A stretch of 64,000 bases of DNA from Argopecten irradians (taxonomy: Eukaryota; Mollusca; Bivalvia; Pectinida; Pectinidae): contig NC_091139.1 of the NCBI RefSeq assembly GCF_041381155.1, forward strand, positions 7,936,383 to 8,000,382, given 5' to 3'. Below the pieces are notes generated by a model. The model was not told where the DNA came from, searched no databases, and worked only from the letters and a program-made list of their open reading frames with translations. Positions within the stretch are counted from its first letter, which is position 1, and each line of letters begins with the position of its first letter. Both the position numbers and the translations under genes were made by a program. Shown here in pieces: positions 48,801 through 57,896 of this stretch.

Positions 48801-51800
48801 GAACTCTGTCGGGTGGTTTTACCATATGAAAGCACTCCTGAAAACGATGAATCACAAATCACAACAGTTCTTCATTTACAATAAAACAAGAATCATTTCT
48901 CACGTGAAAAACGTTTATTGTTTCTTCTATAACAATGTTATCCCCTTTACAAACGTAGTAATCACATTTGCTAACTATTGTTAATAATAATTTGATATGA
49001 TAACATATTCCATTAAGTAAATCAGTATCGAAATGCACAAACATAAATTATTCCTAAAAGACAAATTATATAGATAATTAATTCATATCTATTGTTTCAA
49101 CATCTGTATAGATATTGCCCATCACATTATTTTATTACTGACTCACGTGGTCCCACAAAACAGCTTTGTCCCGACCATCCAGACTGACATCGTCCTCCCG
49201 GACACGCCCCCGTGTCTATATCACACGCTCCGCCCCCGTCACAGTGACATCGGAGACTACAGGACAGTCCCATCCACCCTGTCTGACATCCCTTGACGTC
49301 ACACTGTCCAGTATCCGGGTCACAGCCACCAGTTGTACAGTGACAGGTACCGCCACAGTTATATCCAAACTGACCAACTGGACATCCTACAAGTATAGAG
49401 TACTTCAATACTGTGGAATCGTAATCAAACTTTAAAAAAAAATATCGTTTAATTGATCAGTTCCACACTTCTATATATTGTAACAAAGCGATCATTTGAG
49501 AGCATTCGCGTGAATATTCGATAGATCAAAGCTATACATTTTATCTGCTCTATACATATATATGTTATATACATTATACTTATCATGTACATTTTATTAT
49601 CAAAATACAGACTGGGCAGTTGTAACTGCAAAAACACAAGTATGTTTTATCTGTCTTTAAAAACGCAGTGTGCCAGTTCAAATGTTTTCATCAGTCTGTA
49701 GATCTAAATATCACACCCCTTCAGAATAGAGTTACTAAAGAAAGTATCTGATTCACGTTATTGGTAACGTAACATGTTCTGAATATACATTCAGAGCTCA
49801 GCCTGAGTACTGTAGAAATCGGAACAGCCTTGGCTGCATGGGACGTTAATGCTGTGCGTATGATATATTGCTATATGCTTTAAACATACAAGTGTCAATG
49901 CCCGAGTCTTTGAAAATCGTTTAAAGCCATCTGCTTATGGAGTGAGTCTTTCAAAAACAACTCTGTGCAGTGGAAAGTTTTCTCTATTTAACTTTTCAAT
50001 GTCGTTTCCTTGTGTACATACGTAGATAGATAAGTAACAATTAACAAATAAAAGCAAACATATCAATTTTCTGTAACAATGAAACTTCACAATTACAGTG
50101 CATTTTCATTTTTGTGGGGATAATATAGGTAATGAACACTTCTTTACCTCATTGCCACCAAAATGTTCAACAAAATGTTTATATATTATGACGATAAATC
50201 AAGCATTCTTATATATATACATAGCACTTCCATTTAACAATTCATATATCATAGATTATTTTGTTTAAGACATTTATTTACAGACGAATGCTAGCTTTTC
50301 ATACATTATTCTGAAAACATCTGGCATCTTCGAAACTTTGACAAAAGATGCATATCAACACCTTTACTTCATTGAACATGAAATGTATCAAGAATATTGA
50401 ACTACAGGAAGATTTTGAGACCACAACCTTAGGAAAGATAACGCAAAACAAGCACATGAATATAAGTATGTATTCATTTTGTCTTATGGTGTGAATTCCT
50501 ACTTCTAAAATTCTTCAGACTTCTCAGAGTATAACACTTCAGGTGTCTATATGTGCCTTTTTAAAATCAGATCAAAGTTCAACTAGGTTATATGATCGTA
50601 TAGTGGTTCTTTAATTAATTGTTCCAGCAGTATGTAAACACAGTACAGGAATTCCAAACAGTTGAGTTCCATACAACCAAACAAATACCACCAAGTATGT
50701 CGGCGTTGATGTGAAAGATGCGAAAGTGTTTTTAAAATAAGATAAACATTTTAGGTTTCGTGTCCGAATCGAGTCCGGCAATTATAATGTATACGTAGGT
50801 GTTGTTAGTTTGTATACCGGCACGCAACTCTCACTCATACCCATTGACAGAGGTATTTATAGATAAAATAATATACATGTACAAAATTATTATGTAATAT
50901 TTATTATCCTTAATGTGTGAAAGGTTAAAAATAAAACAGAATATACTTACCATAGACTCGGACCTCACACAATTCGATATATGCTTCAACGCCGATTGGT
51001 CTTTTATTGAAGATTACGACGTATTGCCCTTTTACACGGCATTGCCGGGTCTGGTTGAACGTTGGTAACCCTGGACCGTTGTCATGGTAAACAAAGATGA
51101 CGTCGTGTTCATTGATGGAGCCAAAATTCTGGGTCATTCCGGTGTGGTTTGTTACATACAGACTGTAACCTTTCAACCGATCTGCATCTGTAGTTAAATA
51201 AGACGGATGAGATAAGAGAGATGTTATAGGTGATAGTGAAATATCTAACATTCAACACTTTGTAAACTCTATATAATAAGTTGATTATTGAGTGCCCGCC
51301 GGGTCGTAGCCCAGATCAACTTCAGGAAGACGTAAACTTAGACAGTAAATAACATATCCGTTTAATCATAGCCCGTCCTCATTTATCTTAGGAAAACAAA
51401 ATCTTTACCGATAAAACGACTTATGATATATGATAATTGCATTAACATGTCTATCAAAACGGTAATTAGGTCAGTGTTCTTGTTTTTACTCTCTTGCATT
51501 AAATCAACATTTTATGACAGTTATTGAAAACCTGTAGTAATCATTGGTATATCGATAGTTCAAAAATGTATCGTATTGTTTGAGTTAACTTTAGAATCAT
51601 CAACTCACATGCACGCATACACTATATGACAATCTATATTACTTTCAGTCATTTTAACTTTTTTAAATGCTATATATGTATTTAGTCTGTTTCGATGAAC
51701 AGTTATCTGTACATCAGTGGTCATCAAAGCATATGTTTATCGTATCTATATATTCAAAATCCAATGTATCAAATTTAATCTAAATATCACATGCATTTGA

Positions 51801-52828
51801 TGTTAACGATAATACAGGGATGTTGTGGTATACAACTTACTGTAATGTCTGTACGTGATGTTGATCATCTGTATCCGGTACATCTGTCCTAGGTCTACCT
51901 TCCACCAAGCCTGGTGCCGACCAGGACCTGAGTGGGAACAGTGTCCGGATTCTAAACTGGCCGTCGGTATTCCATCAACTGCTCGACCGGCGTCATAATT
52001 TTGATATGTTGAACTTTGTGTTGCGGTTTTGCGTAAAGCTAAATCTTCTTAATAAATAAAAACACGACACTAATTGATTAAACTGCATGATGCATTTTTG
52101 ATATAGGCTTGAATTTGTTTGTTGTTTTTTTCTTAAAATGTGTTAAATGAAAGCTTTTTGTTTTGTTTGTTTATTTTAACATTCTATTAACAGCCAGGGT
52201 CATGAAAGGACGTGCCAAGTTTGTTGGTGGAGGAAAGCCGGAGTACCCAGAGAAAAACCACAGTCGAGCGGTCAGTACCTGTCACCACATGGGATTCATG
52301 GGATTTTTTTTCATGCGGAAAAAGAGCAAGAAGAAGAATAACCAGAGTAGATATTGCGAGAGATAGCAGAAACACCTTCACTGTCTTGGTTTGGTCAATT
52401 AGTATACACTATGTAGTAGTCATAAAAGAAGAAAATAGAATCGACCAATCAGAATGTATAGATCTAAACCTTCTGTTATATTCCATTAGGGGTCACAAAT
52501 GTTTGACCAAACACTGTTGTTGCCAGATTAGTCAATTTTTAGAACCATACCAGGGTAATCAGTAGTACCAACCAATCAGAGGGCGTAGCGGCCATCTTGA
52601 ATAGTGCATCATGATGAAAGTGTTATATAAACTCGCATGCTGATTATTGCAAAGAGGTAATGAGTATGTAATTTGAAAATGATGCGAGATAAAATGATTC
52701 CACAAAACATTATGAAATTGAGATAATGATATTTTAAAAATATAAACACAGATATATTACTTACTTGAACAGCTAACAGAATATAGCAATAAACATGCCA
52801 CAATAAATATGTTATATATGTTATCCAT
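39499..52828 (-). CDS. Gene B: lectin-headed, EGF-repeat, ITAM-tailed receptor (complete, 18 exons)
   Basis: Complete receptor gene, about 876 residues. Exons in coding order: 52765-52828, 51841-52047, 50951-51187, 49147-49386, 48619-48837, 47634-47900, eight EGF exons (45245-45379, 44297-44431, 43803-43937, 43403-43537, 43159-43293, 42409-42543, 42146-42280, 41896-42030), 41467-41513, 41234-41334, 39753-39808, 39499-39611. Every junction has AG/GT and the frame stays open throughout. Approximate layout: signal peptide 1-21, FTP lectin domain 22-169, EGF pair 170-249, second FTP domain 250-411, eight EGF modules 412-771, transmembrane helix near 794-818, tail to 876 with YDGI-x11-YDSI. The EGF modules resemble Draper/CED-1/MEGF10, which are engulfment receptors at the cell surface. 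FTP domains in other proteins bind fucosylated glycans. A role as a hemocyte phagocytic or pattern-recognition receptor is inferred. A possible poly(A) signal (AATAAA, minus strand) lies at 39477-39482. Exon boundaries are read from motifs, not transcripts. Confidence 0.85.
41234..41513 (-). CDS. Gene B exons 15-16: juxtamembrane stalk and transmembrane helix
   Basis: Exon 41467-41513 (47 bp) encodes a short stalk, QKQTETKAKTCNCEE. Exon 41234-41334 (101 bp) encodes GYAVIGSILTISIGCNIGFI, then IHCIR: a single hydrophobic helix ended by a basic residue. The same two exon lengths, and close sequence, occur in genes A and C. Confidence 0.85.
41896..45379 (-). CDS. Gene B exons 7-14: eight single-module EGF exons
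   Basis: Eight exons, each exactly 135 bp and phase 1-1: 45245-45379, 44297-44431, 43803-43937, 43403-43537, 43159-43293, 42409-42543, 42146-42280, 41896-42030. Each encodes one eight-cysteine MEGF/Draper-type module of 45 residues (pattern CTNHTFGRDC, TCHCANSDC, TGVCKVPGC, EGWRGQTC). Modules 1-4 and 6 are the ANSDC type. Modules 5, 7 and 8 are a second type (ECHCQSPGC, VGCEAGWSG). In both gene B and gene C the QSPGC type lies near the membrane. Confidence 0.85.
42900..43060 (+). promoter_or_regulatory. Promoter-like patch in gene B intron
   Basis: In order on the plus strand: CGCGCATGCG (NRF1-type), GATTGG (inverted CCAAT) and CTATAAGTAG (TATA-like). No plus-strand gene follows. It may be chance, an antisense transcript start, or part of an old element. 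Confidence 0.25.
44535..44850. mobile_element. Second copy of the 22873-23235 MITE, in gene B intron
   Basis: Begins TTAAAGATGTCCATCACCGA and runs parallel to the copy at 22873 over most of its length (ACAGAGCATAAA, AATTGGTGTTTAAT, TTTGGTGCATGCGCAAT). The right end is degraded. A long poly-T tract at 44872-44920 follows. Confidence 0.6.
45840..46163. mobile_element. Short interspersed element, third family (inverted copy with fold-back)
   Basis: The segment 45840-46070 is the reverse complement of the 31985 copy. The end 46017-46163 folds on itself (TAAGCAT...ATTTCATCGGG against CCCGATGAAAT...ATGCTTA), giving a hairpin of about 60-bp arms. Confidence 0.55.
47176..47272. repeat. Small inverted repeat in gene B intron
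   Basis: GTAATTCCGCTCCACT pairs with the complement of GTGAAGCGGAATCAC about 80 bp away. It is short and possibly the ends of a tiny fold-back element. Confidence 0.4.
47634..48837 (-). CDS. Gene B exons 5-6: second FTP lectin domain
   Basis: Exon 48619-48837 (219 bp) encodes GKTTRQSS, GKAVDGIITKDV, GSCSHTD and AWWEVDLGGV. Exon 47634-47900 (267 bp) encodes GFYLYVSN, CPVSGQYVIFYN and ELCEVQVLG. Together they form a full FTP domain. The AVDGIITKDV signature separates this domain from the first, whose equivalent reads AVDGI followed by a different run. The same difference holds in gene D, so the two-domain layout predates the duplication of the genes. Confidence 0.85.
49147..49386 (-). CDS. Gene B exon 4: two EGF modules in one exon
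   Basis: A 240-bp exon encoding 80 residues with regularly spaced cysteines, including GGTCHCTTGGCD, WMGLSC, CHCDGGGACD and WSGQSC. Two laminin-like/MEGF-type EGF modules are fused in one exon, unlike the one-module exons further downstream. Gene D has a matching 240-bp exon at 4139-4378. Confidence 0.85.
50951..51187 (-). CDS. Gene B exon 3: first FTP lectin domain, C-terminal half
   Basis: A 237-bp phase 1-1 exon. It carries GYSLYVTN, QCRVKGQYVVIFN and ELCEVRVYG. These match the second half of FTP domains, where a Cys-Gly-Arg/Gln-Tyr-Val strand and an LCEVEVYG strand close the beta-barrel. I could not confirm the classic fucose-contacting His/Arg set by eye, so sugar binding is not assured. 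Confidence 0.85.
51841..52047 (-). CDS. Gene B exon 2: first FTP lectin domain, N-terminal half
   Basis: A 207-bp phase 1-1 exon. It holds the FTP-family signature: KTATQSS near the start, GRAVDG, CSHSG, and AWWKVDLG followed by IQMINITYR. These mark the first half of a fucolectin/tachylectin-4-type (F5/8-like) domain. The acceptor (TTAAG) and donor (GTAAGT) both fit. Confidence 0.85.
52130..52300 (-). mobile_element. SINE-like mollusc repeat in gene B intron 1
   Basis: In minus orientation it reads TGGGTACTCCGGCTTTCCTC, then CTTGGCACGTCC, ATGACCCTGGCTGTTAATAG and an AAACAAACAAAACAAAA tail. I recognise this run as a common interspersed sequence of mollusc genomes, probably the 3' part of a SINE. 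The recognition is from memory, not a search. Confidence 0.55.
52765..52828 (-). CDS. Gene B exon 1: signal peptide
   Basis: ATG at 52826-52828 opens a 21-codon hydrophobic leader (MDNIYNIFIVACLLLYSVSC, then S) that ends one base into a codon before a GTAAGTAA donor. The length, hydrophobic core and final small residues are typical of a secretory signal peptide. This start is chosen because gene D has an equivalent exon in the same place, with the same phase and the same upstream block. Confidence 0.8.
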
Positions 52829-52892
52829 GTTAAGTAGTTGGTCGCTTTACCCTCGTCTGATTATGATATTATGGTCATATCGATCTATCATT

Positions 52893-52982
52893 AGCACTGA
52901 TTACAAGGAAGTAAAATCGCTCTATTACACAATATAGAATAGATATCGACCAGGAAGACCATGTTATCAGTGAAACCGTCAT
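52893..52982 (-). promoter_or_regulatory. Conserved upstream block of gene B
   Basis: This block lies 65-154 bp upstream of the gene B ATG and is clearly homologous to the blocks at 10821-10925 and 34034-34143. In coding orientation it reads CACTGATAACATGG, then TCTTCCTGG, a TATAT-like stretch, and ACTTCCTTG. TGATAA is a GATA-type site and TTCCTGG/TTCCTTG are ETS-type sites. The position just before the signal-peptide exon suggests a core promoter or 5'UTR. Factor binding is inferred. Confidence 0.55.
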
Positions 52983-53214
52983 TATGAATTATCACACTCG
53001 CGGTAATAATGTATTTGTTTTACCTGCCATCCTCCGTTTTGGAAAGTTTTATATTCATTGACCGAAAATGTGGTGACTCCTGTGACTAAGAGGAAAAAGA
53101 GAAAATTAAGTTCCGTGATCATTTAGTATCCTAAATTTCAACCTCGACTTTTGAAGGGAATTTTGCACGTAGCAACCCCGCCCATCAGAGCTCGAAGTTT
53201 TTTTATGTATTTAC

Positions 53215-53366
53215 CAGGTAAGGCTGTGGATGGTGTTATAACAAAGGATGTAGGATCTGACGGAAGTTGTTCACATGCATATCCATACCGGAATCACCCA
53301 AGGGGCCGGCGGGAAGGTGATCCCGTAGGCGTCCGACAGATACGGGCGATTAACATCATATAAAGC
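53215..53366 (+). pseudogene. Inverted, degraded FTP fragment
   Basis: Plus-strand fragment with PGKAVDGVITKDV, SCSHAYPYRNHP and GVRQIRAINII, the second-FTP-domain type of genes B and D. The AWWEVDLG core is degraded to a GRREGDPVG-like run, and a stop follows AINII. It lies opposite in strand to every other gene piece, just upstream of gene B, which shows a local inversion. Confidence 0.7.
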
Positions 53367-53483
53367 CAGCCGTATAAGTAGAATGTGAATCTTAAACGGA
53401 ATCATACGGATGTATAAAATTCCATAACCATTAGTAGTATTCGAGAGTATTCTATTCTACAGCACAGCATATATATCTTAGTG

Positions 53484-53618
53484 TTTTGAATTTTTATTTA
53501 ATACTTCTTAAGTTGGATATCACATCTCCATAACGATTAATCACGAGCTTTGTTTTGAATTTTTATTTAATACTTCTTAAGTTGGATATCACATTTCCAT
53601 AACGATTAATCACGAGCT
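53484..53618. repeat. Tandem duplication, about 67-bp unit
   Basis: GTTTTGAATTTTTATTTAAT through CGATTAATCACGAGCT occurs twice head to tail with almost no differences, so it is recent. It lies between the inverted lectin fragment and the orphan EGF cluster. Confidence 0.85.
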
Positions 53619-54973
53619 GAGCGATTCGCGCTCCAAACCCCTCTAGTGGATATTTGTATGAAAGACATGACAGATACTGGTAAGTATGCTGTGATAGCAA
53701 CAATAATGCACAATTTCATAACATACACAAAAAAGAATTGAAGGGATTACGAAAATATCGTTTAGTAACGAAACTCTTTCAATACTTGACACCGACTTAA
53801 AATTGATTATTCACTCTTTATCACAACACACTACATATACTGTAAGGATATCAATCAATACATTGATTTTTTACGTTTATGAGACACTAAGATATTACAA
53901 GTTATATTTGTTTGTGGTTTAAGTCAATATTATTTGCTAAGTTAAAGCCATTTCAGTATCAGAAATCGCGAAAATATGTAAACATTTATAAGTTTTAACA
54001 GCCGATTCCGCAAACTTGTGGCAGTGAATTACTTACAGCTAGATATACGTTCGATATATTTGATGTTCTACTAAAAATAATTATTAGGCATCACGAATAG
54101 AAATTATCTCGAAAATAGACACAATTTCAAACGATCATACTTACAATCAGGTTTTCGTCATTACTTCACAGTCACACATAACATATCGTACTACAGTACG
54201 AAAAGTATGTTGTAACTAGTGCGTTATACTATATACAAGGATATTTGTACATGCAATAATAACAACAATTAGCATACAATACATGCAATACACAATTAGT
54301 TTACTCACGATTATTTAAACACGTCTGGTTGGTACGCTTGTTGTAATTGGAGAGACCGATTCACGGGCGACACGTGACCCCGTCCGCACACATTGGTGAC
54401 GTCATCGAATCGGTTGTACACAACGAGTTCTTAAAAATTTTACTTGCCTTAGTTTAGAGTGGCTCCTAAGACTTCGGATACTTTCATTTCGAATTCTGAG
54501 TTCAATTTTGACAATCACTATTTTTATGTTAGATTTTAGTGCTAACGTTTTTTTAAACTGTCATTACCACATAATTAATAATGGCACATGGGGTATATGG
54601 TTAACACTGTTATTTTGGTAAACGTGTACTAGTATATACACAGATATTTTCTGGAAATTATTATATCTAGTATTATTTATGTATTTTAAGCATGGATATA
54701 CAAAAATAATACTTTTGAAATACATAAATAACGATAACGGAATCAACGAAATGCGTACAATATCAATCTCCATCCACAAGCAATTTTTTCAAGTAATATG
54801 CTAAGAGAACATTTTAAAACTGATTTCTTTATATTTTAGTTTATAAACGAAAAACAATCTTTCGATATAGTATAAATGCTTTTGTTTTTCTGTTTTGCTT
54901 AAAAATGCATGTATGGCACCAGTCATACTTATATCAGATGATCGAAATATATGTGAATTGTTTATAAACATAC

Positions 54974-57896
54974 TTTCGCTGCATGTATGGCCGGACCAGC
55001 CTTGCTGATACCCCATGTGATAACACATTCCAGTCACGTGATCACATCCGGGAACCTGACAGTGGCACTCTTTGGAACAATTGGTCCCAAAGTGCTCTGC
55101 AGGACATTCTGTGTATTGATAAGTATATTAAAAATTGTAGCGGGAATCAAATGTTAGACAACATATTACTACATATGTTAAGCTTTTGGTCAATAAATGG
55201 GGTCAAAGATCTTAGTTAAACAAGTTAAACGCAAGGAAAAATAACGTTAAATTAGACGGAATAGAAAAGTTAAAATCCCAAATCAGTTGCCTTTTATGAT
55301 AATGCAATGGGGTCAGTAGGTACAATTCTAGTCAAAGACATTGTTTAAATGTTGATCACTGATTCCCCGCAGTTTATATAGGAAAAGAGTTCTGACGTTA
55401 ATCGACTCAACATCGCAACAATTCGGAATAAAGCAATCATAACGCCCTACCTGCGGGCCGTCGTAGTTTTACATCATTAAAATTCATGTACCACATTTGA
55501 GTTTGCAATGCTAAATTTTGCCATATAATATTTAGTATATTTTCTACGAATTATTTTATCTCAATTCATGAATGCATTCCAAGTTTCTTCCGTATATTGA
55601 AAAAAAAATTTAAAGGTATCTCTAAGTAACATATTGTTATAAAAACATTACATCTAGTTAAACGAATGTATAAATAGTACCAAAAATATCGCGGCGCTTC
55701 ATTTCTATCTACGCTAACCGAAATGACGTCAGCAAATATATATCATATTTAGGTTTGTTTTTCAGTTCGAAAAATCGATTTGTAAATTATATCATTACTT
55801 TTCAATATAGAAACAGTTGTGTTAAAATCGTTTTACAATGTATTTATAAATAAAACAAAGAATTAATCACTTAATCAATCCGGGGTAAATCATTACCTTG
55901 ACCACAGGTCTGTCCCCTCCATCCTTCCGTACATCCGGGTACGTTACATACCCCAGTCCTATCGTCACAGTCAGAGTAAACACAATGACAGGTGTGGGTA
56001 CAGTCTCGTCCGAATGTGTGGTTGGTACAAGCTGTAATTTTGAAGTAAATATTCAAAAACCAATTTTTAAAATCACACATCAAAGATATAAAATTCAATA
56101 TATTTACTAATAAAGATCTTTCTATATGAAAGTGTAAATTAAATGAAAGGAAACAATCGCCTTCTTTTTGTTAAGTTCCGTCTTATTTTAGTTTCATAGG
56201 CCAACTGCGGCATTTTATTCTGAATTATTAAAACTTTTTGCTATATATTTGGTATTTTATTATATTTAAATTCCCAGTTAACCTTATATATACGCATTAT
56301 TTCTTAATCAAGTAATTCAATATTATTGAAGTATATAAGAGGCACTGAGTCGTGAAATTTGAAATATTGTTAACTTCGATTTATGTTCAAACTGTTACCT
56401 TGACTACATGCTTGCCCCTTCCATCCTTCCATACATCCAGGTACTTTGCATAGCCCAGTCCTCCTGTCACAGTCAGTGTTAGCACAATGACAGTTCTGGA
56501 TACAGTCTCGTCCGAATGTGTGGTTGGTACATACTGCGTAACAAAAAACAAGAGATAACGATTAATTCATCTATTGTTTCTGAGTGAATTGTTTTGATAT
56601 AATAATGTAACATAATGGATAAACGGCAAAATTATATAATGTATGCTGACTGTAATATCTAGTTTGCCAGTCTTGTACGAACGTGGGATTTGTGCAGGTC
56701 ACCATGCAAAGGGAGACAAGTGTAGAATATGACACCAGGTACGATACATCTGGTTATACCCATGTCAATATTTATTGTTAGGTAAACACCAAATACCCAT
56801 AGCTGCATGTCAATACATTATTTTGCAAATATTCAAATGCCCACTGTTACATTATTGATATTTCCATACCTCGATCACACGTGTCTCCTGTTAATCCTTC
56901 CGTACATCCGGGTATTTTACATAGCCCAGTCCTCCTGTCACAGCCAGAGTTAGCACAATGACAGGTCTGGTTACAGTCTCGTCCGAATGTGTGGCTGGTG
57001 CATGCTGCGTATCAAAAACAAAAGATAACGAGTAATTCATCAATGGTCTGAGTAGTATTTTATAATAATGTAACTTAATGGATTAACGGCAAAATGATAT
57101 CACGTATGATGACTGTAAATAGATTGCCAGTCTTGTACGAATGTGTGATTGGTGATGGATACATATACCACATTAACACACGTTACAGACCATGACATCA
57201 GATAGGATTCATCTGGTTATATCCCTGTCCTATATCATACCTTGGCTACATGTCTGCCCCCTCCATCCTTCCGTACATCCGGGTACTTTACATACCCCAG
57301 TCCTCCCGTCACAGTCAGAGTTAGCACAATGACAGGTCTGGGTACAGTCTCGTCGGAATGTGTGGTTGGTACAGGCTTGAATTTTCATCATTTTCGAAAT
57401 AAATATTCCATACATGTTTCAAAGCCAAACACCAAACATATAACATATAATATATAAATATAACATATTACTAATAAAGATCACCTATATGAAAGTGTAA
57501 ATTGCATGAAAGGAAACAATCGTGTTCTTAGTGTTAAGTTCCGTCTTATATCAGTTTCTTAAGCCAACTGCAGCCCTTTATGCTGAGTTGTTAAAACTTT
57601 TGTCTATATATTTCATATTTTATAATATTTAATTCCCAGTCAACCTTGTTAACAAACATAGTTATCTAAATCAATTAATTCAATATTATTAAAGTGTATT
57701 AGAGGTACTGAGTAGTGGAAGTCTAAATATTGTAAACTCATGATTATGTTTAAACTGTTACCTTGACTACACGTGTGTCCTTTCCATCCTTCCGTACATC
57801 CGGGTACTTTACATATCCCGGTCCTCCTGTCGCAGTCAGAGCTAGCACAATGACAGGTCTGGTCACAGTCCGGTCCGAATTTCTGGTTGGTACAGG
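54974..57896 (-). CDS. Orphan cluster of six EGF exons between genes A and B
   Basis: Six open 135-bp phase 1-1 EGF exons with good splice sites: 57762-57896, 57241-57375, 56870-57004, 56399-56533, 55897-56031, 54974-55108. The first five are the ANSDC type. The last is the QVPGC type, as in gene B module 5, but it has MGYQQGW where a cysteine is expected. The third has EGLTGDTC, with the usual tryptophan replaced. I found no signal peptide, lectin, transmembrane or tail exon between the end of gene A and the start of gene B that could belong to it. It could be a headless relic, the array of an incomplete gene, or exons spliced into a neighbouring transcript. Intron-plus-exon duplication is evident, since 55.9-56.4 kb matches 57.24-57.76 kb. 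Confidence 0.6.

Noticed and set aside
52212-52565. 117-codon plus-strand open frame
   Set aside because: It begins inside the SINE-like repeat, in antisense, and has no domain signature.
54140-54180. Possible stalk exon for the orphan EGF cluster
   Set aside because: TTACTTCACAGTCACAC resembles the stalk exon end only over a few bases, and no QKQTE-type coding follows.
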